NCBI RefSeq assembly: GCF_007289895.1
Contig: NZ_CP041660.1
Location: 2,232,001 to 2,296,000 of the forward strand
Length of the DNA: 64,000 nt
Direction: 5' to 3'
From: Catenovulum sediminis
Lineage (GTDB): Bacteria > Pseudomonadota > Gammaproteobacteria > Enterobacterales > Alteromonadaceae
In this document: positions 36,862 to 45,513 of the stretch, piece by piece
Position numbering within the stretch: position 1 is the first letter of the stretch
How the letters are laid out: every line of letters starts with the position of its first letter
Translations under genes and position numbers: made by a program
The notes under the pieces: model-generated
The model's input: only the letters and a program-made list of their open reading frames with translations
What the model was told of the DNA's origin: nothing
Databases searched by the model: none

Positions 36862-36889
36862 AGTATAGTGGAAAAACCGAAAAGTGCAA
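36862..36889 (-). promoter_or_regulatory. sigma70 promoter of the bacterioferritin pair
   Basis: On the minus strand TTGCAC (36889-36884) and TATACT (36867-36862) lie 16 bases apart, about 35 bases before the first bfr ATG. Confidence 0.7.
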
Positions 36890-36998
36890 AAAAATCTTTT
36901 ATTTCAAAGGGTTGCAACTGTTAACCATTCTTATTCATATTTCGGTTAGTGATTTGTTTAACGATATAGTTGCAAGCTTAAGATAAGATGACAGAAAC

Positions 36999-37023
36999 AA
37001 AAAAGGAGCCGTTAAGCTCCTTT
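36999..37023 (-). terminator. rho-independent terminator after serA
   Basis: On the minus strand AAAGGAGC pairs with GCTCCTTT around a TTAACG loop and runs into T6. It lies 26 bases after the serA stop. Confidence 0.85.
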
Positions 37024-37048
37024 ACAATTTAGCGTGGCATTCAATGGT

Positions 37049-38284
37049 TTACAATAAAACGCGCGCTTTAATTGTGCCATCAATTGCTTTTAATTGTTCT
37101 AATGCGGTTTGGCTGTCATCAGAGTCAACTTCTAATACAACATAACCAATTTCAGCGTTAGTTTGTAAATACTGAGCTGAGATATTAATACCTTTTTCAG
37201 CAAACGCTTGGTTGATTTGAGTTAAAACACCTGGTTGATTCTTATGGATGTGTAATAAACGGCTGCGGCCTTCATGTGAAGGGAGTGATACCTCTGGGAA
37301 GTTTACTGCTGATAAAGTAGAACCATTATCACTATATTTAGCCAGTTTGCCCGCTACCTCAATACCGATATTCTCTTGTGCTTCTAACGTAGAGCCACCA
37401 ATATGCGGTGTTAACAATACGTTTTTCAAACCGCGTAATGGCGAAACAAACTCTTCATCATTTGATTTGGGCTCAACAGGGAACACGTCGATTGCTGCGC
37501 CGCCTAAATGCGGTTGTTCGCCAGCCAAAAATTCAGCTAAGGCCTCAATGTCTACAACCGTACCACGAGAAGCGTTAATAAACATTGCACCTTGTTTCAT
37601 TGCTTTAAACTGCTCAGCACCAAACATGTCTTTGGTGCTGGCATTTTCTGGTACATGCAAAGTAACAGCGTCAGATTGCGCCAACAAATCATTTAAATTG
37701 TGAACTTGTTTAGCATTACCAAGTGGCAGTTTATCTTCGATATCATAAAAAATCACATTCATACCAATGGTTTCAGCTAAAATACCCAACTGAGTACCAA
37801 TATGGCCGTAACCTATAATACCGAGTGTCTTGCCACGCGCTTCAATCGAGCCATTGGCCGATTTTTGCCAAATACCTTCGTGCGCTAATGTGCTTTTTTC
37901 CGGAATACGACGGAACAATAATAAAATTTCACCGATAACCAACTCGGCAACAGAGCGTGTATTTGAAAACGGTGCATTAAAAACCGGAATACCAAACTCG
38001 CATGCAGCATCCAAATCAACTTGGTTGGTGCCAATACAAAAACAACCGATACCGATCAGCTTTTCTGCGTTTTGTAGCACGTTACGTGTTAACTGAGTGC
38101 GTGAGCGCAAACCAACAAAATGTGCATCTTTAATTTTTGCGATTAAATCTTCTTCAGCCAGTGAAGTTTTTAAATACTCAATATTGGTGTAGCCCGCGTT
38201 ATTAAGTGTTTTAATCGCGCTTTGGTGAACACCTTCTAGAAGAAGGATTCGGATTTTATCTTTAGCTAAGGAGAATTTACTCAT
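37049..38284 (-). CDS. serA: D-3-phosphoglycerate dehydrogenase
   Basis: Enzyme of 411 residues that makes 3-phosphohydroxypyruvate from 3-phosphoglycerate, the first step of serine synthesis. The NAD-binding block GYGHIGTQLGILAE, the catalytic region INASRGTVVDIEAL and TPHIGGSTLEAQENIG are present. A C-terminal ACT domain (about 335-411) should bind serine for feedback inhibition. Length matches E. coli SerA (410). A TATAAT on the minus strand lies about 40 bases upstream. rpiA is upstream on the same strand, as in E. coli. Confidence 0.96.
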   Translation of the reverse strand: MSKFSLAKDKIRILLLEGVHQSAIKTLNNAGYTNIEYLKTSLAEEDLIAKIKDAHFVGLRSRTQLTRNVLQNAEKLIGIGCFCIGTNQVDLDAACEFGIPVFNAPFSNTRSVAELVIGEILLLFRRIPEKSTLAHEGIWQKSANGSIEARGKTLGIIGYGHIGTQLGILAETIGMNVIFYDIEDKLPLGNAKQVHNLNDLLAQSDAVTLHVPENASTKDMFGAEQFKAMKQGAMFINASRGTVVDIEALAEFLAGEQPHLGGAAIDVFPVEPKSNDEEFVSPLRGLKNVLLTPHIGGSTLEAQENIGIEVAGKLAKYSDNGSTLSAVNFPEVSLPSHEGRSRLLHIHKNQPGVLTQINQAFAEKGINISAQYLQTNAEIGYVVLEVDSDDSQTALEQLKAIDGTIKARVLL

Positions 38285-38395
38285 TTGGTTCCCAAGGCGT
38301 TATGGTCTAAATAATGCCCGCAATTATATAGATTGACAAAAAATCTGCATCTTTTTTTCGATATATATAATGATTAATCGTAATCACTAAAAGGC

Positions 38396-38439
38396 CAACT
38401 AATCGCTCAACTAATCGCTCAACTAATCGCTCAATTAAT
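38396..38439. repeat. 12-bp tandem repeat at the rpiA 3' end
   Basis: Three exact copies of CAACTAATCGCT (38396-38431) plus a partial fourth that runs into the rpiA stop codon (38435-38437). It lies between rpiA and serA. It is probably a slippage-generated microsatellite with no obvious function. Confidence 0.85.
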
Positions 38440-39088
38440 AGGTATCTACGCCTTTATCAGTGGCAACTAAAACCACATCAGCCGCACGGGCGGCAAAAAT
38501 GCCATTGGTGACAACACCTGTTATCTGATTTAACTGCGCTTCAAGCGTAACCGGGTCGGTGATTTGTAAATTATAAACATCTAAAATGACATTCCCATTG
38601 TCTGTTGTTACGCCTTGACGATAAACCGGATCACCGCCTAATCTAACAATTTCACGCGCTACATAACTGCGCGCCATGGGTATGACTTCAACAGGAAGTG
38701 GAAACTTACCCAATACGTCCACACGTTTGCTGTCATCGACAATACAAATAAATTTTTTCGCAACAGCGGATACGATTTTTTCGCGTGTTAACGCAGCACC
38801 GCCACCCTTTATCATATGTTTTTGCGGGTTAACTTCATCAGCACCGTCGACGTAAATATCAAAAGAAGCAACTTGGTTTAAGTCGAATACTTCAATACCT
38901 AATGCTTTTAATTTTTCGGTAGATGCTTCGGAACTAGACACAGCCCCCTGGATGTCTTCCGCTAAAGGGGCTAACGCCTCAATGAAATAATTTGTTGTAC
39001 TGCCAGTGCCGACGCCAATAATTGCATCTTTCTCAACATACTTTATGGCGGCTTCCGCGACAGCTCGCTTTTTGTCATTTTGATTCAT
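38435..39088 (-). CDS. rpiA: ribose-5-phosphate isomerase A
   Basis: Enzyme of 217 residues that interconverts ribose 5-phosphate and ribulose 5-phosphate in the pentose phosphate pathway. [15 protein letters not shown] (phosphate binding), [10 protein letters not shown] (catalytic Asp) and [12 protein letters not shown] are textbook RpiA blocks. A TATACT on the minus strand about 40 bases upstream of the ATG could be its -10. The stop codon lies in a 12-bp tandem repeat. Confidence 0.96.
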   Translation of the reverse strand: MNQNDKKRAVAEAAIKYVEKDAIIGVGTGSTTNYFIEALAPLAEDIQGAVSSSEASTEKLKALGIEVFDLNQVASFDIYVDGADEVNPQKHMIKGGGAALTREKIVSAVAKKFICIVDDSKRVDVLGKFPLPVEVIPMARSYVAREIVRLGGDPVYRQGVTTDNGNVILDVYNLQITDPVTLEAQLNQITGVVTNGIFAARAADVVLVATDKGVDTY

Positions 39089-39142
39089 GTGTGATATTTC
39101 CCGAAGAAAAAAGTGGCAATAGTATAACTAATAAATCTAGTT

Positions 39143-39160
39143 GTCGGAATAATATCCGAC
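39143..39160. other. small hairpin between fau and rpiA
   Basis: GTCGGA pairs with TCCGAC around a 6-base loop, between the fau stop and the rpiA promoter region. There is no T-tract. The arms resemble the GTCGGA/TCCGAC hairpins in the repeat cluster at 29381. Confidence 0.4.
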
Positions 39161-39167
39161 CAACGTA

Positions 39168-39749
39168 TCAATTAAATGAATAAATTTGGCTAGGTGTAAT
39201 TAACATATCTAGTGGCACGTCCCAACTTTCAACTGGCAGTTTTTCAACGCACTGACAGTCATGTGCCAAGCCAATTAAGCGTGTTTTACTGTTTTTTACT
39301 TGGGCAAAAGTGCGATCATAATAACCACCACCCATGCCCATTCGATTGCCCTGTTTATCAAATGCCACTAAGGGGACAAAAACCAGATCAAGTTCATTGA
39401 CCGGGCAGATAGTGGGGCAACTTATATAGGGTTCAGGAATGTTATATTTATTGATGCGCATTTTAGAGTTTTCCTGAAAAGAAAAAAACGCTAAATGATT
39501 TTCTGCAAAAGGGTGTAATACGGGTAAATAAACAGAAGCATCCAGTTGCCAGGCATCTTTTATAATATCTTGTGGTGAAATTTCACCATCATTGGCGATA
39601 AACGCGGCGATCTTGCAGCGAGCATTCATTAATCCGAGTTGTTTTACTTGCAACGCGATTTGATGGCTGGCCGTTAATTGCTGCTCTGTTGATAAAGCGC
39701 GGCGCATTTTGCGAATGTGTTTTCTAAGTTCAACTCTGGTTAGATTCAT
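39168..39749 (-). CDS. fau: 5-formyltetrahydrofolate cyclo-ligase
   Basis: Enzyme of 193 residues (YgfA/Fau family) that uses ATP to convert 5-formyl-THF to 5,10-methenyl-THF. The family blocks LRKHIRKMRRAL near the start, FVPLVAFDKQGNRMGMGGGYYDRTF and IGLAHDCQ are present. It is encoded next to rpiA and serA as in E. coli. I looked for 6S RNA, which lies upstream of ygfA in E. coli, and did not see it. Confidence 0.92.
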   Translation of the reverse strand: MNLTRVELRKHIRKMRRALSTEQQLTASHQIALQVKQLGLMNARCKIAAFIANDGEISPQDIIKDAWQLDASVYLPVLHPFAENHLAFFSFQENSKMRINKYNIPEPYISCPTICPVNELDLVFVPLVAFDKQGNRMGMGGGYYDRTFAQVKNSKTRLIGLAHDCQCVEKLPVESWDVPLDMLITPSQIYSFN

Positions 39750-40188
39750 TTACGACTGGGAGTATTGTCTTTCAATATTGCTATTATGCAATTTTACTGG
39801 GTTTTCATCTACTGTGAGAAACTGGTTTAGGTTAAAACAAAAAAATTGGTGATAATAGCTAACAGCATCATTTAAAACCAGCTGTATATAAGATGTTGTT
39901 GTTTGTTTTAATTGTCGTTAAATTGTAACAAATTGTAATTTTTAATCTTTTGCAGCAAGTATTTAAAACTTCAGCTTTTCATCCCATTTATTGCGGTTAA
40001 ACCTGCATTTCTATTGCTTTTAACAACAATTTTTCATGTGTTTTTAGCAGTGAAAATAGTTAATAATCAATGCGCTTGTAATCTAACTGTCATAATTTTG
40101 GCAACTAATTGTCATTTTTCATGCGTAATCTCTGCGCGTAAATTCTTTGAATTAATTTAACGCACTAAATTACAAAACGGAGATATCC
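39750..40188 (+). promoter_or_regulatory. AT-rich regulatory gap with Pho-box-like arrays
   Basis: No gene is seen. The key feature is at 40076-40115: heptamers TTGTAAT, CTGTCAT, TTGGCAA and TTGTCAT start at 40076, 40087, 40098 and 40109, exactly 11 bases apart. This fits tandem PhoB half-sites. A -10-like TAATCT (40126-40131) follows after 10 bases, leaving a leader of about 50 bases with GGAG before the lipoprotein ATG. A second, looser cluster (TTGTCGT 39912, TTGTAAC 39923, TTGTAAT 39933) lies further upstream. PhoB binding is inferred. Confidence 0.65.
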
Positions 40189-41790
40189 ATGAAACTTAAG
40201 CACATTTTTGCAATGACTGCAGTTGCAGCTTCTTTGACTTTAGCAGGTTGTGGCGGAGATATTAATATTACTCCGACTGTTAATGACACTAGCACAACAG
40301 ACAACAGTGTTGGTGATAATTCTAACAATGTAACAAATAACAATGGCGGCGGTAATAATGCGGTAGAAGTTGTTTGTGCAAGCTATACAACTGATGCTGG
40401 TACTGTAGAGGGTGTTGCTGCTGGTAATGACTGTCTATATAACGACTCATTTGCAAGTGCAAACATTTCTATTACTTCCAACATTACGTTTGAAGAGTTA
40501 CCTGATGGTGGTGTACACGTTTTCGAAAAAGCATTGCAAATTGGCGCAGATGGCGATACTAGCACTGGATTTACCATCCCAGCAAACGGCCCAACTATGA
40601 CAGTTAAGCCAGGTGCAACTTTAGCGTTTAAATCTGGTGAAGCGATTATTCGTATTGCTCGTGGTGCAAAAATTCAAGCTGTTGGTACTTTAGAAAAGCC
40701 AATTGCTTTCACGTCTGCATATGCATTTGACCGTTTTGATGACGTAGGTAATGGTGCAAAATATGCTGACTGGGGCGGTATTATTATCAACGGTAATGGT
40801 ATCACTGACCAATGTACAGACGCTCAGCGTACTGGTGGTACATGTAATGTTCCTTCTGAAGGTATTCCTTCTTTCTTTGGTGGTAACGACAACACTGATT
40901 CTAGTGGTTCAATTAAATACGCTAAAATTTGGTACGCAGGTTCTGGACCGCGTGAAGGCGGTGGTGGTGACGACCTAAACTCGTTAACCCTTAACGCTGT
41001 TGGTGCAGGTTCTAGCTTTGAGTATATTCACATTCACCAAGGTTTTGATGACGGTGTTGAAATTTTCGGTGGTGCAGCTGATTTAGCATACATCGCTGTA
41101 ACTGATACGCAGGATGATTCGTTTGACTTAGATGCGGGTTGGCAAGGTGATGCGCATCACTTATTTGTAATGCACGGTAGTGTTACTTTGGCTGACGGTA
41201 CAGTTGCCCACATGGGTAACGGTGGATTCGAAGCTGATGGCCTTAAAGGTAGTTCAGATGCGGATACTCGTGGAGGATTTGTTCCTTCAATCAAGGATGT
41301 AACCATTATTACTACCGACGAACTGTCTGTTCGTGACGGTCCTGCAGACGGATCATCATCTATGGGCTTTAAATTCGATGACTACTTTAATGCTAGCTTT
41401 GATAACGTATTGGTTGTTAAGCAAAATGATAACGCTGCAGTTGCTTCTTCATGTATAACCCACTCTACTGATGGTGAAAAACAAGCTGACAAGATTACGT
41501 TTGTAAACTCAACATTAGCTTGTGATTCAGATGCAGAATTTGCGGAAGCTCAGTTTGGTGCTAGTGCTGGTGGTACATTAGCGGGTACCGCGAAAACAGC
41601 TTGGTTTGATAACGGTGGCAACACTCGTATTGGTTCTACATCTGATGTGTTAGCAACGAATGGTTTTTCTACTAACACTTCATCTACTGCTAAAAATGCA
41701 AACACTACTGGTGCTTTAGCTGATACAGACACTAGTTCTAATTGGTACAAATGGGTAGAAGCTGCATACACTGCCGCTAAAGCTGATTAA
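40189..41790 (+). CDS. Pho-linked beta-helix-like outer-membrane lipoprotein
   Basis: Protein of 533 residues not assigned to a known enzyme. A lipoprotein signal ends at LAGC (Cys21, followed by Gly-Gly, so outer-membrane sorting is expected). An Asn/Thr/Gly linker (about 25-58) precedes a domain rich in short Gly/Asp turns and beta strands (VKPGATLAFKSGEAIIRIA, ADWGGIIINGNG, GFDDGVEIFGGAADLAYIA, DDSFDLDAGWQG) that suggests a right-handed parallel beta-helix. Six cysteines in the mature part could form three disulfides. Paired with the TonB-dependent receptor downstream and preceded by a Pho-box array, it may be a surface ligand-binding partner. Enzyme activity cannot be excluded. Confidence 0.75.
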   Translation: MKLKHIFAMTAVAASLTLAGCGGDINITPTVNDTSTTDNSVGDNSNNVTNNNGGGNNAVEVVCASYTTDAGTVEGVAAGNDCLYNDSFASANISITSNITFEELPDGGVHVFEKALQIGADGDTSTGFTIPANGPTMTVKPGATLAFKSGEAIIRIARGAKIQAVGTLEKPIAFTSAYAFDRFDDVGNGAKYADWGGIIINGNGITDQCTDAQRTGGTCNVPSEGIPSFFGGNDNTDSSGSIKYAKIWYAGSGPREGGGGDDLNSLTLNAVGAGSSFEYIHIHQGFDDGVEIFGGAADLAYIAVTDTQDDSFDLDAGWQGDAHHLFVMHGSVTLADGTVAHMGNGGFEADGLKGSSDADTRGGFVPSIKDVTIITTDELSVRDGPADGSSSMGFKFDDYFNASFDNVLVVKQNDNAAVASSCITHSTDGEKQADKITFVNSTLACDSDAEFAEAQFGASAGGTLAGTAKTAWFDNGGNTRIGSTSDVLATNGFSTNTSSTAKNANTTGALADTDTSSNWYKWVEAAYTAAKAD

Positions 41791-41806
41791 TATAGAGTGG
41801 TATTTT

Positions 41807-41838
41807 AAAAATGGGCGCTATGTTGCGCCTATTTTTTT
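41807..41838 (+). terminator. intrinsic terminator between lipoprotein and receptor genes
   Basis: AAAAATGGGCGC pairs with GCGCCTATTTTT (one G-T wobble) around a 6-base loop and ends in T7. It lies inside the likely operon, so partial read-through would yield more lipoprotein than receptor. Confidence 0.85.
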
Positions 41839-41858
41839 GCTAAAGCAAAGGTATAAAT

Positions 41859-44537
41859 ATGAAAAATCAATACAGATTTAACAAAATTGCCTGCGCTGTG
41901 ACTTTTGGGTTGACTGTAGCTAGTCATCCTGCCCTCGCTGCAGAAAATGACGAAATTGCAATGGAAGAAGTTGTAGCTACGGCTAGTCGTCTGCAAGGAT
42001 CTGCTGCTGCAGTGATCGAAGAAAGAAAAAGTCAAGCGTTCGTAGCCGACATATTGGGTGCCGAGCAATTATCTCGAACAGGTGACAGTGACGCAGCTTC
42101 GGCATTGCGTCGAGTGACAGGTTTGACCTTGGTCGATGGTAAGTTTATTTATGTTCGAGGTTTAGGTGAGAGGTATTCTAGCGCTAGATTGAATGGTGCG
42201 AGTATTCCAAGTCCAGATCTGACTCGTAATGTAGTTCCGCTGGATATTTTCCCATCAAGTATTATTGAAAGTTTGTCTGTGCAAAAAGCTTACTCTCCGT
42301 CCATGCCTGCTGCGTTCGGTGGTGGTTCGATCGACATCCGCACTAAATCGGTTCCAACTGAGTTTATTGCTGGTTTTGAAATTGGTGCGGGTATGGACTC
42401 GAGTGCGTCCGATGGGTTTTCATATGAACGAAATGATTCAGGGCTGGACGCTAGCCTATATGACGCTATTGCAGTTTATAGGGGAGACTTTAGTTTATCT
42501 TCTATTATTGAAGAGAAAGCACTTAAATCAACTGATACACAAACTGCAGGTCAACAAGCTTTATTGTTAAATAAGCAGCTATTAAAAACGCTACCGCGTA
42601 ATTTGGAGATCGAAGAAGAATCTCTTGATCCAAATTACAACATAAAAGCTCATGTTGGTGATAGCTTTGAAGTACTAGATGGTCAGCTTGGATTTCTAGC
42701 GTCTGTAGCCTATGACAGCGTTAGAGACGCGAGTGAAAAGCGTAATGCAATTATCACTAATGATTTGTCAGATAACTGTGCTACTTCACTGGATACAATC
42801 GAGCAAGTTGATACCTCATGTTATGAGGTTGTAAAAGATTCTGTGACATCAACTGAAAACGAAAGGCTCAATGCTGTATTTAACGTGGGTTATAAAAGAA
42901 AAGGTCACCAGCTGTCTTGGTCAAATATTTATCTTGAAGATAATGAAGACGAAGTTGATGTTTCTATTTTACAAGCACCTGCGGCGAGCTCTAGTTTTGC
43001 AATAATCAGAGACGGTTCTGCAAACAGAAACCATGAATTTCTCTATGAAGAGCGCACTTTAAGTGTTTCTCAATTTCAAGGGAAGCACACTTTTCTTGAT
43101 TTTGGTGGTTTAGGTTTTGATTGGCAATATACTAGATCTAAAGCTGAGACCGATATTCCAGTTGATGTGATTTATAAATTTGGCGATAAATTCAACTCTA
43201 ATGGTGAGTATGTAAATTCAGTCGTCTCTGGTGACGATAATCGTGCAGTATACAGTTACACTAACATGGAAGACCATGTAGACTCGTACAGTGGCAACCT
43301 AAACTTGCCTGTATATTTGTCCGATTTCGAAATGGAATTTAAAGCAGGTTATGATTTTGTTGATAGAGCCCGTGTCTATTCAACTTCTAGTTTTGCTGTT
43401 AACTTGTCAGGTGCTGCCGTAGACGTTGATAATAACGGTAACCGGTTAAATAACTCTGGTTATTTAACCGATTCATTTATCGACAGCTCGAGTGCCACTA
43501 TTCAATTCAATGAGCCAACGTCTCCTCGCGCTGACGACTATCTAGCTGCACAGAAAGTTGCGGCGGGTTATGGTATGTTTGATGTCATATATCAAGGCCA
43601 ATGGCGTGTAAGCGGTGGTCTACGATATGAAGAATTTCAGCAAGTTTCCATAGGTACTTCAAGTTTGATTTTTGATGGTGATGATTTAGATATTTATTAT
43701 GACCCAGAGAAAATTCAAGCTGGAACGATAAACGAAGATGAAACGTACTCGGCTCTCTCTCTTACTTATATTGGCGGTGAGAGTTATCAAATACGTTTCG
43801 GTTATGGTGAAACTGTTGTTCGCCCAGATTTGCGTGAAGTTGTGCCAGTTTCTTATACTGACCCTTTGACTGATATTAGAACCTTTGGTCGCTCTGGATT
43901 AAAAAGCAGTCCAATTAAAAACTATGACTTACGTTATGAATATTATGGAAGTCTAGGTGACAGTTTCTCAGTTGCTGCTTTTTATAAGGATATAGACGCA
44001 CCAATAGAGACTGTTTTACAAATAGGCGATGAAGAATATTCTGCGACTTTCGTGAATGGTGAATCGGCTGAAGTTATGGGTGTTGAAGTTGAATGGATGC
44101 ATGACCTAACTTATTTAGCTGATGGTATTTTTACCTCAGGTAATATTACTTTATCAGATTCTGAGGCTGTTATAGATCCAGCGCAAGCTGGTAGTTTAAC
44201 AAACCCAACTAAACGGATGACAGGTCATTCAGAATACGTCGTTAATTTGCAATTAAATTACGATTCATCTGATGGCGAACATAGTAGTTCGTTGGTTTAT
44301 AATGTGTTTGGTGAGCGAATCTTGGCAGCAGGTGTACTTGGACGAGAGGATGCAATGGAGCAGCCATTTCACTCTCTAGATTTTGTGTACACGTATTATC
44401 CTGACTTTAATTCAAAAATTAAATTAAAACTTAAAAATTTACTTAATGAAGATCAGGAAGTGACTCAATCTGACGTAACTGTTCGGTCAAAAGAGATCGG
44501 ATTGGGCGCAAGTTTAAGCTACAGTTACGAGTTCTAG
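41859..44537 (+). CDS. TonB-dependent outer-membrane receptor
   Basis: Protein of 892 residues. A signal peptide (cleavage near ALA-AE, about residue 27) is followed by a TonB-box-like segment MEEVVATASR, a plug domain (about 55-165, with FIYVRGLGERYSSARLNG and the plug end AFGGGSIDIRTKSVP) and a C-terminal beta-barrel that ends in SYSYEF with the expected terminal Phe. It imports a ligand across the outer membrane using TonB energy. The ligand is unknown. The Pho-box array upstream of its partner lipoprotein and the TonB operon just downstream (also with a Pho-like array) suggest a phosphorus source. AAAGGT precedes the ATG. Confidence 0.9.
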   Translation: MKNQYRFNKIACAVTFGLTVASHPALAAENDEIAMEEVVATASRLQGSAAAVIEERKSQAFVADILGAEQLSRTGDSDAASALRRVTGLTLVDGKFIYVRGLGERYSSARLNGASIPSPDLTRNVVPLDIFPSSIIESLSVQKAYSPSMPAAFGGGSIDIRTKSVPTEFIAGFEIGAGMDSSASDGFSYERNDSGLDASLYDAIAVYRGDFSLSSIIEEKALKSTDTQTAGQQALLLNKQLLKTLPRNLEIEEESLDPNYNIKAHVGDSFEVLDGQLGFLASVAYDSVRDASEKRNAIITNDLSDNCATSLDTIEQVDTSCYEVVKDSVTSTENERLNAVFNVGYKRKGHQLSWSNIYLEDNEDEVDVSILQAPAASSSFAIIRDGSANRNHEFLYEERTLSVSQFQGKHTFLDFGGLGFDWQYTRSKAETDIPVDVIYKFGDKFNSNGEYVNSVVSGDDNRAVYSYTNMEDHVDSYSGNLNLPVYLSDFEMEFKAGYDFVDRARVYSTSSFAVNLSGAAVDVDNNGNRLNNSGYLTDSFIDSSSATIQFNEPTSPRADDYLAAQKVAAGYGMFDVIYQGQWRVSGGLRYEEFQQVSIGTSSLIFDGDDLDIYYDPEKIQAGTINEDETYSALSLTYIGGESYQIRFGYGETVVRPDLREVVPVSYTDPLTDIRTFGRSGLKSSPIKNYDLRYEYYGSLGDSFSVAAFYKDIDAPIETVLQIGDEEYSATFVNGESAEVMGVEVEWMHDLTYLADGIFTSGNITLSDSEAVIDPAQAGSLTNPTKRMTGHSEYVVNLQLNYDSSDGEHSSSLVYNVFGERILAAGVLGREDAMEQPFHSLDFVYTYYPDFNSKIKLKLKNLLNEDQEVTQSDVTVRSKEIGLGASLSYSYEF

Positions 44538-44565
44538 TAGATACAAGATCGTATTTGTACTTTAG

Positions 44566-44595
44566 GGGGTGGCTTGTCCACCCCTTCAATTTTAC
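44566..44595 (+). terminator. terminator-like hairpin after the receptor gene
   Basis: GGGGTGG pairs with CCACCCC around a 5-base loop, followed by a modest T-rich stretch (TTCAATTTT). It separates the receptor from the TonB operon's own promoter. Confidence 0.65.
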
Positions 44596-44637
44596 ATTAG
44601 ACCGATTTTCATCCATTTAATAACCTCACCTGCATCT

Positions 44638-44693
44638 TTGTCATATTTCTGTCATTTCAAGTTAATCTGGTTGTAACCTAACCGACATATAGT
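44638..44693 (+). promoter_or_regulatory. Pho-box array and -10 of the TonB operon
   Basis: Five heptamers start every 11 bases: TTGTCAT (44638), CTGTCAT (44649), AGTTAAT (44660), TTGTAAC (44671) and CCGACAT (44682). The first pair with its AT-rich 4-base spacer closely fits the PhoB consensus. A -10 TATAGT (44688-44693) lies 10 bases after the fourth heptamer. No -35 is needed at PhoB-activated promoters. PhoB binding is inferred. Confidence 0.65.
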
Positions 44694-44736
44694 GCTTCCT
44701 AAATTTCAATGTCAAACTATTTCAGGAAGCTTTAAT

Positions 44737-45501
44737 ATGAGCCTTTCGCATGTGTTTAAAACGACTGTTATTGCATCAGCTGTTGCAGTAGCATCGTTCG
44801 CTCAGGCAGCCGATAGCCTAGAGCCTGCAGTAAAAGCAGGTCAAAAAATTAATCAATCTGCTGAAAAATCACAACAGAAAATCGATAAAATCAGCGATGA
44901 CATCCAGGTGCGCTTACAGCAGTACAAAGCAATCAATAAGGAAATTGAAGGCCTATTGGTATACAACCGTCAATTAGAAAAACAGGTTGCCAACCAAGAA
45001 GCTGAAATGGCTGACATCAATGAATCAATCGACAAAGTGTCGGTTGTCGAGCGTCAGGTTACGCCATTGATGATTCGTATGATTGACGGCTTAGAGCAGT
45101 TTGTAAATTTAGATGTGCCTTTTTTACCGCAAGAGCGTGAAAAACGTATTGCCGATTTAAAAAGTATGATGGATCGTGCTGATATCTCACCATCTGAAAA
45201 ATTCCGTCGTGTATTAGAAGCCTATCAAGTTGAAGTTGATTACGGCAAAACAATTGAAGCTTATACCAGCACATTGGAAATTGACGGCCAAGAACGTGAC
45301 GTGGATTTTCTACGTGTAGGTCGTGTTGCATTAATTTACCAAACTCGTGATGGCAAACTAAGCGGTGCGTGGGATACCAACAGCAAATCATTTGTTGAGC
45401 TATCACCAGAATACCGTACGCAAATTACTAAAGGTTTACGTATCGCCCGTAAACAATTAGCCCCTGATTTACTTGTGTTACCAATTTCTGCAGCTGAATA
45501 A
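44737..45501 (+). CDS. DUF3450 periplasmic coiled-coil protein of the TonB system
   Basis: Protein of 254 residues with a signal peptide (cleavage near AQA-AD, about residue 24). A long coiled coil (about 30-110) follows, then a compact C-terminal domain with DFLRVGRVALIYQTRDG and GAWDTNSKSFVEL. The ATG at 44737 with AGGAAG upstream is chosen over an upstream reading that lacks a signal. DUF3450 proteins are regularly encoded just before the TtpC-type ExbB in marine gammaproteobacteria. Role: probably a periplasmic partner of TtpC; not biochemically defined. Confidence 0.85.
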   Translation: MSLSHVFKTTVIASAVAVASFAQAADSLEPAVKAGQKINQSAEKSQQKIDKISDDIQVRLQQYKAINKEIEGLLVYNRQLEKQVANQEAEMADINESIDKVSVVERQVTPLMIRMIDGLEQFVNLDVPFLPQEREKRIADLKSMMDRADISPSEKFRRVLEAYQVEVDYGKTIEAYTSTLEIDGQERDVDFLRVGRVALIYQTRDGKLSGAWDTNSKSFVELSPEYRTQITKGLRIARKQLAPDLLVLPISAAE

Positions 45502-45513
45502 GAGGTTTGAAAG

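Noticed and set aside
36890-36960. Fur box upstream of the bacterioferritin pair
   Set aside because: The region has a vague GAATAAGAAT stretch but no convincing 19-base Fur palindrome.
39750-39960. 6S RNA upstream of fau
   Set aside because: The location is right by synteny with E. coli, but I see no long central-bubble hairpin or closing stem on the fau strand.
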